Shown: positions 39,101-52,482, counted from the first letter of the stretch. The stretch: DNA of 64,000 bases from Leptoclinus maculatus (GCA_032191485.1 JAVDOI010000019.1:8851284-8915283); one strand, 5' to 3'. Notes: generated by a model from the sequence alone, not told the origin. Numbers and translations are program-made.

Positions 39101-39124
39101 GTGTGTGTGTGTGTGTGTGTGTGT
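39101..39124. repeat. (GT)n microsatellite
   Basis: Twelve GT units. Confidence 0.9.
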
Positions 39125-40604
39125 CTGAACTAAGCAATTGGGGCCTGTCATTAAGAAAATAGGTGTCTGAAGAGGCCATACATTCAAATACACACATGCA
39201 AACACCGTGCGGACCAGCCGTGCACAGCGCCGTCACCTGCCTTCTCTGTCCGTATTGTCGGACTTTGTAGAGTGAGCACAAAAGCGGCGATTCAGACCCG
39301 GTCGCCTCCCGTCGTGACATTAACGGCATCTTTGCCACTCTGTGGTCTTAATGGGTCACTGATGCATGTCAGAGAGTGGAAAACTCCCACAGCTCTTCTC
39401 CATTAGCGAGATAGTAAAAAGAAGAAAACAGTAAAAATATTGCAATATTTAGCTGCTATTAAAAGTGACTGGTAAATGTGCTTTATGTTCCAAGAGGGAG
39501 GTTAACGCAACACTTCATTTTAAATGGCAATAACAAGCATTTTAAACAACTGCTTGGTGCTTCATATTTAAAAAAATATTCCCAACTATTAATGAAGAGC
39601 AAGCAGATTCAGCAGCATAACAACCCGAATTAGAAGCTCACCTTTTGCAGGATGTAATTGTCCGCACTATTTGATGCCGCTATTCTATTTAGTATCGTAT
39701 TAACTCATCCTCACCACACATTAAAGACTCATTAAGTGAAGCTGTGAGTCCATCTCGGTATTTACCATTCAGTTGGCAGCGGAGACGGTCCATTACAGAA
39801 ACTTCATACTTCAGTGACAAACCTTCGGAAATATAAAAGGTGTCGTCCACTGAAATTGTGAAAGCCGTTGTGAATGAGAATGAACCAGCGGCGGACAGGT
39901 TTGCCCCCCCCTGCTGCTCTGATTTCCTTGCCTGAGGCAACGCGCCAGGGAAGGTGTGTGTGTGTCTTTGAAACCAAGTTTTAGTGGAGTGTGTGTGTGT
40001 GTGTGTGTCCAGCATGCTGTTATCACTGAGCAGGTAAACTGGACTTTACGCTCGTAATAATGCTTCAGCGGTACAGAGCTGACCACGTGATTGGTTCTCA
40101 CTACTTCACTGTACATTACAGTTCCACTTAAGTGGACTCCTTAAAAATCCATAGTGGAGTTCCAGGATTAAACGCCAAACAAGTGATGTCTGAAGGCTTT
40201 ACGTGGCTGCCAAGGATCAAACAATAGAGGCGGCATCTGTCTTTGCACATCTGCACTCCCCATCGATACTGTATTGATATGCCTTGACTGCATTGCTCTG
40301 AGAGAAAAGACTAATGAGGGCGATAGCGTCGGGCTAGAATTAGAGAGAGATAAAGAGATGGAGGGGTGGAGAGCACGCCGCAGGAAGATGGAGGAGTAGG
40401 CCACTAGCGGCGGTAAGGGGGTGATTTGTCTTTGAGGCTCTGTGGTGTTGGTGTTGGCAGCGTCAGCTAAACAAGGCCATCTCATTTCCTGTTGTCTGCA
40501 GGAAGCAGCTGTCTGCTACCGCTACCGCTGCTGCTGCTACTCCGAGCCCCTGGTCATCAATCTCCCCCGTTTTAATTGGTCTGCACCACACTGCGATGCG
40601 CCAG

Positions 40605-40611
<7 letters not shown>

Positions 40612-40658
<47 letters not shown>
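40612..40658. repeat. (CA)n microsatellite
   Basis: About 23 CA units. Confidence 0.93.
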
Positions 40659-40661
<3 letters not shown>

Positions 40662-41635
40662 GCACGCACAGAAATTGGTGTAAATGTGCATGCAAGCAAT
40701 GGATGCACACACAGAATGAACATATGTGGCAAATATACAGATGCACACCAGTTTATCTCTGTGTCTCATAAGGTTACTTGAGGGGTACGGCCTCCTTGAT
40801 ATCATGTCTCTTTTTACAGCGTCGGCAGAGGCATGTCAATGTCAACAGTTCTACGTATAAGAAAAGAAAAGAGACACGGCATTTCAATTTAGTTCAGTTA
40901 GCACTCAAACTACTGTACGACACGATGGGAGCAGCCATGGTGATTTTACTGGGATACAGCTGTTAGCCTTATGTCCATATACAGCTCATAACACAGCAGC
41001 ACACGTGTCTTTAATAACAATAACACGGCTCCCAGTGAGCCGTGACACTTTGTCTGACAGTGAGCCGGCATGCACGATAGCAGGACCCTGAAACTCAGCC
41101 TCCATTCCATGTTATTGTTTGCACCTGTGATTTCCTGTGAAAGAGGCCTCACTCCAGCACAAATTCCATGAACCAAAAATTCAGCTGGTTTGATTCTGCT
41201 CATGTCTTGGGTATAGATGGAAACCTGTTGAGTTAGCTCGCACAACGTTTCACCAAAAGGAGCTCTGGAGGCGTGTTTTATCTAGTGGGGGGCAGCTTTG
41301 CGTAAAAATCCTTTTGGGCAGCTAAAAAAAAAATATATTTTTCATTCAGTTGTGAACAGCAGATTGTTTTTCTTTATGTTCGACGGTAAAGCTTAAGTGT
41401 GTACGTCGTCCACTGTGGTCTATGCAGAGTCTGTGCTGTCCTGTTTTGTATCCCATTAGCTTCGCTCTCCCAAGGAAAGGTCCTGATTATGAAGCCCATT
41501 TATACCTGCTGCTGTAAGCATGTGGACACGCACATCATTTACATAATGCATCTATGCACCTTCCCATGGCACTACTCTCTTTCTCTCTTTTGTTCTCTTA
41601 AACAAACACACGCTCATATCCCCCCCCGCCCTGCA

Positions 41636-41636
<1 letters not shown>

Positions 41637-41680
<44 letters not shown>
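41637..41680. repeat. (CA)n microsatellite
   Basis: About 22 CA units. Confidence 0.93.
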
Positions 41681-41684
<4 letters not shown>

Positions 41685-41932
41685 GCAAATACACCGAAAG
41701 CCTTCAGCGAGTGTGATGCAGCGTCGGGGGCAAGAGCGGGATATAAACAGCAGGGAGTCTGGCAGAGGCGTGGGCGGTGTGTGTGGGAAGACCATATGCA
41801 TTTCACCAGGCACTGAGGAAAACACGCTGGTACACTTAATTACCCACAGTATTGTCACATTTATAAAAAACACAACAACAATATACTCGCCCATCTATTT
41901 CCTTCTGTCTTTGTCTTTTTCGTCCCGTCACA

Positions 41933-41934
<2 letters not shown>

Positions 41935-41981
<47 letters not shown>
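41935..41981. repeat. (CA)n microsatellite
   Basis: About 23 CA units. Confidence 0.93.
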
Positions 41982-41985
<4 letters not shown>

Positions 41986-42679
41986 ACAAATCCTGAACAG
42001 GCGTCGGATGGCACACACCAACTGGAATCTCAATTCTTTCTCAGAACCATTTGTGATAACAAACAAAAAAAGCGACTTCAGTCGACTGGTCATGCAGCCT
42101 GAGCTGGTGGAGGAAGCTGACACAGTGCCATCCAGTGGTGGTGGTGGTAATTGCGGCGGGGGGGTCTTGATGCATTTAACTGAAAGGTGAATTTATATTT
42201 TTTTACGCAACACATCTTGTGTATTACAAAGTGTTCAAGCCATGCAAAATGTGAATTTTGCTTTCTTTAGTTTTCAGTTGTTTTATTCTTTAATGCAGTG
42301 CTACAGCTCAGTACTACCTCTTTGAGTAGGTCTTTATAGTCCTACTGTGTGCCTTACACTGTAAGTAACTAGTGTGTATTGGAGTGTCTAATAATCTCAG
42401 AGAACCGCTATTCAATGTGCAGTTGGATAACAATTAAAAAGCTGCCATTCTATCTATTTATTGCCTGATCCGGTGAAATGAAAGCTAATGTTGGCAGTGC
42501 CATAAAGCCCATAAAGTGACCCCGTCCATTAAAATCCCTTTATGACTTTCGAGTCTTCGCCAAGCGGCCGGGCGCTGCGAGCAGGAAGAATGGTATTACG
42601 ATAAGTGCTTTTCGAGTGTCACTGGATGTGGTGTATTGATGTATTGACATCTGGCCGTACATTTTAATGTCTGTCCAAG

Positions 42680-42858
<179 letters not shown>

Positions 42859-42920
42859 CACAAAGACGGAGGGATTTAGTATGTGTCGCGGACAGAGGTA
42901 CGCACACACATGCCTGCGCT

Positions 42921-43042
42921 CCCTCCTCCTCCTCCTCCTCCTCCTCCTCCTCCTCCTCCTCCTCCTCCTCCTCCTCCTCCTCCTCCTCCTCCTCCTCCTC
43001 CTCCTCCTCCTCCTCCTCCTCCTCCTCCTCCTCCTCCTCCTC
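42921..43042. repeat. (CCT)n trinucleotide array, 122 bp
   Basis: About 40 pure CCT units, 71 bp downstream of the 167-bp (GT)n array. Pro-, Ser- or Leu-only open frames over it are artefacts. Confidence 0.97.
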
Positions 43043-43556
43043 AGTTGGCAGGGCTTCAGTGTGTCCTGTCCTTGGCGTGTGACAGGTCTTTACAGAACAA
43101 GCCTTCCTCTCTGGGCGGCGAAATCAGAATTCACCATAGCTGATGGGTTCGTGCCTGGGGGGAATTCTGGGAGATTTAAAAAAAAATGCTGAGTCTCTAA
43201 TCGATCTTAGCACACTCTCATTCTGCCGTCTTTCTCAAATCTTTGTCTTTATCCCGCTTCTCTCTTTTCGGCATCATTACGCCGCCGCTGCAGATAGAGA
43301 TGGATGATGGGATCCCAACCCTTTCCATTTAGAGGAGCATTTGTTACCTCAGGTTTAGTTTCCAGTGGGAAATGAATTCGGAGCCGCTGCTATAAAACAT
43401 CTTTGTTCCTGTCTGTTCTCATCTTGTTGTGCTATCTTAAAAGAATCAAACCGTGGCTTTCTCCGAATCATCAGAGAGCCACGGGGATGCAGTGGGTTCA
43501 CTCATTAGCCAAATCCCTGTTGGTATAAATACATTCAAGAATGTTATTTCTCGATG

Positions 43557-43582
43557 CACACACACACACACACACACACACA
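43557..43582. repeat. (CA)n microsatellite
   Basis: Thirteen CA units. Confidence 0.9.
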
Positions 43583-43989
43583 GGGCATGGCATCTACAAT
43601 TATCCAGCTCCAGACCCTAGGCTCTGACATCTGTTTCCTAATGACAGATAATTGCATGCTGTCAAGTGCAATCAACGGCAGTTGCTGCTAAGAAACTGGG
43701 TTTGGATTTGTGTCACCGGTGCAGCCATGTTGGATCCAGACGAAAGACGGAGATATTACGGCAAACTCCCTCTGAATGTGACTCTATCGGGGGTGTGCAT
43801 GGCTTTTTTTTTTTGCATCCTGGTCTCCAAAAAAAGAGACTTTCCCATACAACAACACTGTCACTTACTTTGAGGGGATGTATTATCTACCGAATTCCGT
43901 TTGTATTAAATGTATCACAAATACGTTTAATGAAAGTCCAGGTTTGGAGGAGGTCGCGGTGGATGGATGGGTCAAACATCAGGTCAAAC

Positions 43990-44075
43990 TCTTTAAAACT
44001 ATGAATCTTATCAGAATATTTTCCAAATGATTGTACTGGTCAGTGAATCAACTAATTGTTTCAGCTCTAATTAAA
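43990..44075. mobile_element. Possible fragment of a dispersed repeat
   Basis: The words aatattttccaaatgattg, then gaatcaactaattgtttcag and ctctaatt resemble the ATTAATCGTTTCAGCTCTA end common in fish repeats. The piece is short and diverged. Confidence 0.35.
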
Positions 44076-45121
44076 CATCCCAGTTGCTGTATTTACACAC
44101 AAAAGCACGTGTTAAAGCTAAAACCATGAGTCTCACATACATATACCTTCTGCTCTCATGGGTCAGTTAGGCCAGTGACATGGCAGAGCTCTATATCGTC
44201 ACAAGATCTGCTCTTCTTTAGTGTCGTACGGTGTCAGTTGGATTAGTATCACATTATTTATTGTTACTTTCATCAGAAGCCCTCATTATTGTATTTAGTG
44301 AATCAATTAGCGCCGGCACCTCAAACACCGTCTTGGTCTTCTTGTCCTTTTTTTTTAATGATCTAATTCTAATTCCCTCCTTGTAATCGACGCCTGCTCT
44401 TACAACCTTGCCGTATAGGTTGACTGGTGTGTTTTGTTATCACCTGGCAATGACACCGACGACGTTAATCGGGTCCAATTATAACGGCCATCAGAAGACG
44501 AAGCGAACTCCGTCACTGGACTCTTAGTGGTTTTGAAAGAATTGAAAGCACCCATATGGATTTAGTTTGAGGTAACTGAAGGCCTGCATGCCATTGTGTG
44601 GTGACTATTGGCTTGGCTGTTATGTAGTGTGGCACGCCTGTGATGTGAGTAAGTCCTTTAACTATACAGCTGTGCTGTCATGTTTATTCCACTAGCAATA
44701 ACAGGTCTTGAAGGACGTTACCTGCTTGTGTAAAACAGGGTTGCATTGCCTTTTTTTGCACAGTATGTGCTTTGACTGGTTAATGTAGAAAGGCTCTGCA
44801 CTTCTTCCAGAACTTTTTCCACTCCCAATAAAGAGGGACCTGAAGCCAGACAGATAGTAGCGCAGTACTTAGCTCATGACAGCTGGTGAAAATGTCATTT
44901 CAGACCGACGTGCTCAGTTGTAGCCGCGAGAGATCAAAATGAGGCTGTCAGTCAGGCTCGGCGAGAGGTCAGACCGTCTCTCCATGTTTTTGTGTAGGAG
45001 GTTTGGCACAAAGTACGACTTTCTGCAAATGGCCTCGTACAGCCTTCAGTGGTTTGCGATTAATTTGGAGTTCAGACAAGTTGATGGCTTTTGAGTGTGT
45101 GTGTGTACGTGCCTCTCTCTC

Positions 45122-45153
<32 letters not shown>

Positions 45154-46148
45154 CACGCGTATGTTAACTTGTTTGGTGTCATTTGTTATCGCCGCCATCA
45201 TCTCCACCAGAAGCTGTTATTCCCTATGCAGTATGTCACGCCATCAGCCAGGCACATTTGGGAGCTGTGGCTGTAATGATAATGAGCTGGGAGAGATGTT
45301 CTTTCAGGATCCATTTGGAAAGTCTTTGAGCTCTGCTGTGCTCTGCCCCGTCTTATTTACCCATTTGCATTTTAACCAGCCCTCCGTCTCTATACTCCAA
45401 AATGATTCTTCTGAATCCTCTGAGAAAACATTCTGTTTTAATGCGTGTTGCCTTGCTCACAAACCCTCATACTGCTAAAAAATGTAAATTTGCCGACAAC
45501 GTGCTCTTTGGGTATGCTGCTAACCATTGCCCGCCCCCAGCAGACCCTTTTTAGCCCGGTTAGCTTGGCTAAACGTCCTCCCAGCACCCATGGGCTCGCT
45601 ATCCTGGTGAACGGGGGGGGGCCCCGCGGCTCGGGCTCCAGATGGCCGCCTGGATAGACGGAGCCGTTTTACTGCCTCGTCCCCTGCTACATTACTCAAA
45701 CGTTATCACCCCTGCCTACAAAAATCCATCTGTGCTCACATGCTAACTTGAAGAATCCATCATCTTGACACTTTGTATTGAAACAATGACAATAATGACA
45801 GCCGGAGATGGATTCTCAGAAGGACGCGATGCACGTTGAAAACTGGTAACGTTTGTCCCTAAGATCAATTTTTGGAAATGAAGTTGTCAGCAGAAATTGG
45901 ATTTTTTGTTTTTTTTGTAAAGGAGGAGAGTTTAAGTTGCTCTCTATATATATTTACACAGAGGAGCTGTATATCTGGCCCCCATTGTTTTGTAAGCTTT
46001 GACGGCTTTAATGAGGCCACAGAAGAGTTTCTCCTACTTAACTTTCTGTTGTGGTGGAGTTTCACTGGGAATCAATGAAGGATTTAGAATAGGTTTAGGT
46101 TCCTCGCTCATTCTGTCTCTCTCTTGCTCACTCTGACACACAAGGATG

Positions 46149-46149
<1 letters not shown>

Positions 46150-46188
<39 letters not shown>
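46150..46188. repeat. (CA)n microsatellite
   Basis: About 19 CA units. Confidence 0.93.
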
Positions 46189-46191
<3 letters not shown>

Positions 46192-46290
46192 CTCAGCTCT
46201 TGCTGACTAATTGGGTACCGATGCTGAGTACCGTAGTGTGATCTTGCAGCATGTGCTCCTCGTGTGTTTTTTATGTGGGCCTGTGCCTGC

Positions 46291-46346
46291 ACATGTGTTT
46301 ACATGTGTTTACATGTGTGTACATGTGTGTACATGTGTGTACATGT
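46291..46346. repeat. 10-bp minisatellite (acatgtgtkt)
   Basis: About 5.6 tandem copies: two of acatgtgttt, then three of acatgtgtgt, then a partial one. Confidence 0.9.
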
Positions 46347-46482
46347 AGGCTTACCTTTAGCCAATCAATCATCCATTAAGCAATCACGGAGTCGTCCTCC
46401 TGCTTTTTACAACCGAATCACCGTTGAGTCATCTTTGTAGCTCAACTCCTTTCTTTTCTCACATGAACCCTTTTTTTTTTGT

Positions 46483-46551
46483 TCTCTCTCTCTCTCTCGC
46501 TCTCGCTCTCGCTCTCGCTCTCGCTCTCGCTCTCTCTCTCTCTCTCTCTCC
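46483..46551. repeat. (CT)n with six TCTCGC hexamers
   Basis: A CT run in which six perfect TCTCGC units (46495-46530) are embedded. Confidence 0.9.
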
Positions 46552-47244
46552 CCGTCTCTCTCTTCTATAAGTTTAGGTCATATATATTACAGGTCCTGTA
46601 GGTCAAAGAATTCTTTTCGTGAGGGGTTTGATTTATTTGCACATTTGTACGTGCTAAGCGCTTGAGAAGGCACTCGCTGTTGCATGGTTTGCCCCGTGGT
46701 GTGTGCGAGACGAGGCCAGTGACCAATGATTCTCTGACAAACGAGGTGTGAGCGTGCCTCTACCGAACCCATACATTACTGTCTGACCCGATCCGAACAA
46801 CCGGGGCAGCATCTTTCTGGCGGAATTAAGAGAGCAGCCATTGAGAACCTCTGATTGTTTATCATTAACGCTGTAAATAGCCCTGATATCAGCAGTTCTT
46901 TTACCTTGTAGTTTACTTTAAGCTTTACAGACAATGTCACTGCTGCTGAGAGTCAGGATAACTAAAATCGTGCGCTAATGGCACCAAGCAGCTCCTCCGC
47001 AGCTCTTTTACATGAACTACCTTGCTCAAAGACACCTTAAGAGAGTCATACAGAGCTTCTCCACAACGAGTTCCCCACGGCGGATCTAACCCTTCCGGTC
47101 GCCGTCTTGGACCCGTTGATGCGAGGTTACCGCGTTGCTGGTCACAAGCTCCCGTCTCATTGCTCCTGTGGTGACATCACGGTGGCTCACAGGTTGGTTA
47201 TGATGTTGGTGTGTTCTGAATGTCTGTTTGCCTCGACTCCTCAG

Positions 47245-47347
47245 GTTCATCCAGGAGATAGAGATGAACATGGGGCCGGGTCAGGCCAAGCAGTGCCAAC
47301 TCCGAGCCTTCCTAACTTACTACATCAACGACCTCTTCCTCAACCAG
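47245..47347 (+). CDS. EXOC4: EXOC4 coding exon e
   Basis: The acceptor is ctcctcag (ending 47244) and the donor is gttagt at 47348. The first G completes the arginine from exon d; 34 codons follow and the exon ends on a codon boundary. The translation starts FIQEIEMNMGPGQAKQC and ends DLFLNQ. It aligns with mammalian FIQEIEHALGLGPAKQC and ..NIFLNQ, with more substitutions than in exons c and d. The segment is predicted to be mostly helical, as expected for a CATCHR bundle. It pairs closely with exon f, 452 bp downstream. Confidence 0.96.
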
Positions 47348-47799
47348 GTTAGTGAAATGACAGATTAGATTAAAGTAAGTGCTGGGGACCACTGCACTAC
47401 TTCACCCTCTCAATATTCCCTCAATCGAATACCTGTTTTTACCCAAATACACTTTGATTTCAGAGATTTGTGAATATCACAAAACGACCCTGCATCTCTT
47501 CATGTGTTGTTTGTTGTTAAAGCTGCTTTAGTCTAATAAATGTAAACTTCTGCTTTATTCTCCCTCAACCTTCATCAAGAAATGTCCACCTCTAAGTGGC
47601 TTCAACAGTGTGTTGTTCAGATGGCCATCTGGAGCTGAGCAATGTTTTCCATGAAATACTAGAAACCGCTTTGAATTACAGTGACTTTTGATTCACACTG
47701 ATGGGGAAACACATTAAACGAGCTGATGTCTAGCCACTAAAGAGGAGTTCTTTATTATTCCAGCTTTATTCCATTCAAACGTTGTCTCCGAACCGTTAG
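47348..47799 (+). other. EXOC4 intron between exons e and f (452 bp)
   Basis: It starts gttagt and ends accgttag. The contents are unique-looking AT-rich sequence without notable microsatellites, unlike the larger introns. I see nothing further in it. Confidence 0.9.
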
Positions 47800-47916
47800 G
47801 TGCGAACCGAGATCAACAAGGAAATTCAGGCAGTGAGCAAGGCAGCTGACCCTTTGAAGATCCTCGCCAACGCTGACACCATGAAGGTTCTGGGCGTCCA
47901 GAGACCGCTGCTGCAG
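47800..47916 (+). CDS. EXOC4: EXOC4 coding exon f
   Basis: The acceptor is ccgttag (ending 47799) and the donor is gtgagc at 47917. It is phase 0 at both ends with exactly 39 codons, so it is the only exon in the window that could be skipped without shifting the frame. The translation contains EINKEIQAVSKAADP and then DPLKILANADTMKVLGVQ followed by RPLLQ. The last 20 or so residues are identical to the mammalian sequence as I recall it. The neighbouring exon e contributes the preceding FLNQ. Confidence 0.97.
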
Positions 47917-48126
47917 GTGAGCAACGTCCAGCATACACATTCTCAAGACACCAAATGTATACTCGACATGAGGGGGAATTAATAATACGCTGCACAGTAC
48001 AAGGCTCTTCAATACAACACCACCAAGTTTACCACATTTCAATCAAGAGTCAATATAACGCTTCACATATTATATTTGGATTGGACATGGATTGCACGGG
48101 TGTAAAATGACTATTGCTGCCACAAG

Positions 48127-48128
<2 letters not shown>

Positions 48129-48160
<32 letters not shown>
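48129..48160. repeat. (CA)n microsatellite
   Basis: About 16 CA units. Confidence 0.93.
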
Positions 48161-48162
<2 letters not shown>

Positions 48163-49392
48163 CATGCACACTGTATGTGTGTAGCATAGCCGCATGTGAG
48201 CAGTTAGAGAGGCTTAAAGAAAACAACAACACTGCCTGTTTGTTTGGCACCGTTTCCCCTTTATACCGCTGTTCAATGGAGGGGGGCTCTCTTGAGTACG
48301 TTCACCTTGCAGTTGTCTGTGATCGCAATAGGTTCGGGGACAGACACACACACACACACACTTTCAGCATCTCTCTCTCTTTTGCTCTCAGCTCATTAGG
48401 CCCGCCCTGCCACCTATCTCACAGGATCATAATTGCAGCTGAAATAGTGCTTGATCTTTGAGTTTGCAGCTGTTGCTAACTGGTGGTTATATAACTAGAC
48501 ACACACATTGGCACAAACACTTGGATCTACCATTCGCTGTTTCCTGCAGGGCCATTTTTCTACAGAGAGCCAGTTTGTGATTACGATAGCTGGCCTACCA
48601 GAGGAGTAGTCAAAGGCACTCGTGTCACACACCGTGACTGTGTCGCCGCGTGGCCACACCAGCAGCCGTGGAATATAGCTTTGCTTCATTGCTTTGTTGT
48701 GCTTGCGCTTATTTTAGAGATGTCTGTCTAAACGCTGCAAGCTGTGTATGTGTCTACGTGAGAATCATTTTTCAATTGTTCCCTCGGAAGTCGTCAGTTC
48801 ACTCAAATCGCATACAAAACACATTTCCTCTTCCTCCCTTACTTCTGCTGGTATTTTTTCAAAGCACATTTTTGTTTTTTTTCGTCTGCCGACGGGTTCA
48901 GAAATCCACCTCTGGAATACGTGCCGTCATCCCAATACAACAGAGGTGAATGGATTTAAAGAAAACGGTCCAAACAGTCCAAACTAAACCTGTTAAACTT
49001 AACTCTGAACTCCAAACATGAACTGATATGGACTGCCTCATTGACTGCACCACATTTAACCACAGGCTCATCGAGCTTATTTTGGCAGCCTTTCTCATTC
49101 AACACAAGCTCGTGGCAGGTTGAAGATTACCGCGGTGCCCAAAGTCAAGATCCAGACAGCTGGCAAGATTTTCTATGCGTCAGTTGTCAGATATTCCGAA
49201 TTTTGGGTATTGTACGGCGCTCTTTGTCTCCAATATTGTAAAAATGCATGTTTCTCATGCACACGCACTTCTGTGTGTGATGTGTCTCTGTTTCTGTGTG
49301 CGTGTGTGTGTCCATGCCGTTGTCAAGGAAGAAAGTGTCCCAGAGAGGTAGTTTGTCTGTGCTGTGGGTGTTTGTGTAGCAGACCTTGGATA

Positions 49393-49394
<2 letters not shown>

Positions 49395-49423
<29 letters not shown>
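49395..49423. repeat. (GT)n microsatellite
   Basis: About 14 GT units. Confidence 0.9.
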
Positions 49424-50430
49424 TGCGGTGTATTTGTTTCTGTCAGAGCCTTCCTGTCTGTGTGCCTGGTTCTCTCACAGGGAGGGAACAGCGGTGGCAG
49501 ATCATTACAGAGAGAGAGACCGTGGGCGTTTGGAGTTCAGCAGGGTTTGTTTACGGCTCGGGCCCCTCCTTAACGAGCAGTGCAGCATCTTGCTAATTAT
49601 GCTGCTGTGGCTAATGAGCCTTTCTGCTGATAGTGGGGAGTGCAATAAAACACTCCTTTTGTTTGGGCTTTTTGCCTTTTTTTTTAATTGGGCTAAATAA
49701 AAGAGCTTTGCTCTCTTCTTCTGCTGCCATTCACATTCCAGGGTCAGGATGGCATTGCTGTGCGTTTCCAGTACTTGTTTTCTTGTGTGTATCTGTGGGT
49801 CTGTTTTGCTACCTGTGTGTGTGTGTGTGTGTGGTAGTGTTTTGGGTCCTCCGACTTGAGAGCCTTCCCGCCGTTTGATGGCCTTCATCCACAGTGTCAC
49901 TGTTGTGACAGACTGCTCGCTTCTTTGGTCTCCAGCTTTTATTCATTTGTCACGAGTGCTTTTGATTAAAGGGGTCCGACACCTTTTTTTCCTGAAAGTA
50001 TAAACTTAAGCAGGTTTCTTTTTTTTTTAACCAGGTATTTTCTGACAGAAGCTTCTAAACTGGCCAGGTGGGGAATCTACCAGCTCTGTGACTCCAATAG
50101 ATAATTAAAGATTATAGTGACAGTACTATATAATGGTCGCTAGTTTCCAATAATGGAGCAGATGCGGTTTTGTGTGTCTTTGTGCGCACGTGTCTACGCG
50201 AGGGCTCGAGTGTGAGCGTGTTGGCGCGTGCGCACACATTAACTGTATGTGCTCCCTTTAAGTGCCACGGTGCTCTCTGTGCCAGGTGCTATCAGAGGGA
50301 GACACACACCGCTGGCACACGAGCCGGCGTGGTTGACGAGAGGGAGAGAGAGCTCAATATTGCTACACCACATTAAACACACTCTCTCGTACACCTTGGC
50401 TGGAGCCGCATACGGAAAAAAAAAACCATA

Positions 50431-50465
50431 GGGGGGGGGGGGGGGTGTGTTGTGGGGGTGGGGGG
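50431..50465. repeat. G-rich tract
   Basis: Fifteen G, then GT-rich spacers, then two further G runs; potential G-quadruplex. Confidence 0.88.
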
Positions 50466-51050
50466 CACATTTTATAGACGCATCTGCTCTCTCTGCAACC
50501 GCTGAAGCGCAAGTTGATGATGTGTGCGGTAGTTTAAATTGGAGGAAGACATTAGCGGTTTAGCATGTGCGGTTCGCATGTTCTGGAATAGAGTGGAGGA
50601 GTTTAGAGCCAAACAGAAATGTCCTTTTTGCATATGCCACGGCACATAGACTCATCGATACTCAGCAGGCCACCACTCTGTCGTTGCGTTCGCGTGAAAG
50701 AGTATCTGCATGAAATGTAGCGTGTGACACTCTGCTGTGTGATAGGGTTACCTCTGGGCTATTGTTGCCCCCCCCTCACAGCATGATACGAATATTTATA
50801 GATGCATTTCCATAGCATTAACTTTTGGATGTTATTAAATGCGTTCATGTAATATGATTTCTCTGACCTTTTTTGGTCTGTGCTATCTCACCAGTGGAAA
50901 TGGCCAAAGTGACTTTGTGGAGACACTGCGCAGGAGTCAAGGTGAATACATGCCTTAAGTTTTCCATAATAAGCAATACCCATGCAGTCTGGGCATATAG
51001 GTTAACAAATAAGAGCGATATGGCCAATGATTTGCCTATCACTATGCACC

Positions 51051-51129
51051 AGCGGTGTCAAATACTGCATTTATGTATCATGTACATATATTACATACTA
51101 ATGATACGATGATGAGCCTGACACCGGCT
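51051..51129. mobile_element. Possible miniature inverted-repeat element
   Basis: The left end agcggtgtca and the right end tgacaccggct are imperfect inverted repeats (one inserted base) around an AT-rich 58-bp interior. No clear target-site duplication is seen, so this could be chance. Confidence 0.25.
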
Positions 51130-51665
51130 ATATATTGTCCACTAGGAGCATGAGATAAGAGCTGACTGGGACAGTATACAGTTCAGTGGGAGAGGTTTAA
51201 CGTCCATGCATGCGTCTGTGTGACAGCATCGCCCGAGCTGATAAGTCTTCAGAGGAGCACTAGTGTTAAAGACAGGAGAAAGGCAAGCAAGCCACAAATC
51301 AGTCTGTTCTGTTTTTTATGCTTATTTGCTGCCTCTGTTGTTCTCTTGTCTTTCATCTGTTGTGACCATATTTATGTGACCATACTTATTCCCATTTCAT
51401 TCTTGCTTATCTATTTTTTTCATGGACTGGACTCCGGCAGTATAGTAACACACACAACCGTATATATGCTGCTAGCCCCAGCAGGGCGATGCTATCTGTC
51501 CAGCTTTGGTGTTGCCACTGATTGATTCATTTAATTAGAGTTAGATCGAGGGGGGGGGGGGAAATAGAGAGATGGCGAATAGAATAGAAACAGCAAGTAG
51601 GATAGGGAGGGTATGGTCACTCTGCTGGATAGCTCTGGAGATTGGCTCCATTAATCTTGTTGGAA

Positions 51666-51689
51666 CCCCCCCCCCCCCCCCCCCCCCCC
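51666..51689. repeat. Poly-C tract, 24 bases
   Basis: Twenty-four consecutive C. Confidence 0.93.
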
Positions 51690-52017
51690 ATGTCCCCTTT
51701 ACACGCTCACTTTGTGACACAATAACATACAAGCATGCACACAATGTGCACATGCAGCCTCGCACAATAACAGAAACACCTGCAAAAGGTCTCCGTCCAG
51801 AAGACGGTGGTGTCGAGCCACCTGCGCGCCTCGCTCGTATGGTGCGCTCGTGTTCGTGAGTGCGGATTCATTGTTTGTGTTCTGCGGGTTTTTTTACTTC
51901 ATCAGCCAAGACCACGCCATGAGCCACAATTACATTACACATCGGCCCTCTCTGTTTTCATTCAGCTTCGTCCCCAGCGTCTCCAAACAATAGCCACTAA
52001 CTAGTCCTTTTGTTTCT

Positions 52018-52019
<2 letters not shown>

Positions 52020-52064
<45 letters not shown>
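52020..52064. repeat. (GT)n microsatellite
   Basis: About 22 GT units. Confidence 0.93.
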
Positions 52065-52067
<3 letters not shown>

Positions 52068-52479
52068 AGCAAGTGTCCCTGCATTCATTATTCATACGCG
52101 CACGTGTTGTGCCTGTTTTGCCGTGTTTGTATGCACACAAAACTTGTTCTGGAGCCACATAAAGACTGATTTCATTCACTCTCTGTCAGCTGCCCGAGCG
52201 CTCGCTGTATTGCCGATGCGTTCAGCTGCCAATGGCCTGCTAATGATGTTGACCTTTTTAAATTCCATATTCACATGTAGCTTTGTGAGACGGGGAAGGG
52301 TGGAACCCGGGCAGACACACACATATACACGTGTTAGTTGCACATGCAGACGCGCGCTCGCACACCCCACCGCCAGACACCGTAATGACACTGACCTTTT
52401 TATTTGTGATGATGTGTGCAGGCAATGTTTATTTGCAGGGGGCCCAATGCTTCCTGTTGATTGGCTCCCCATCATCCAA

Positions 52480-52482
<3 letters not shown>

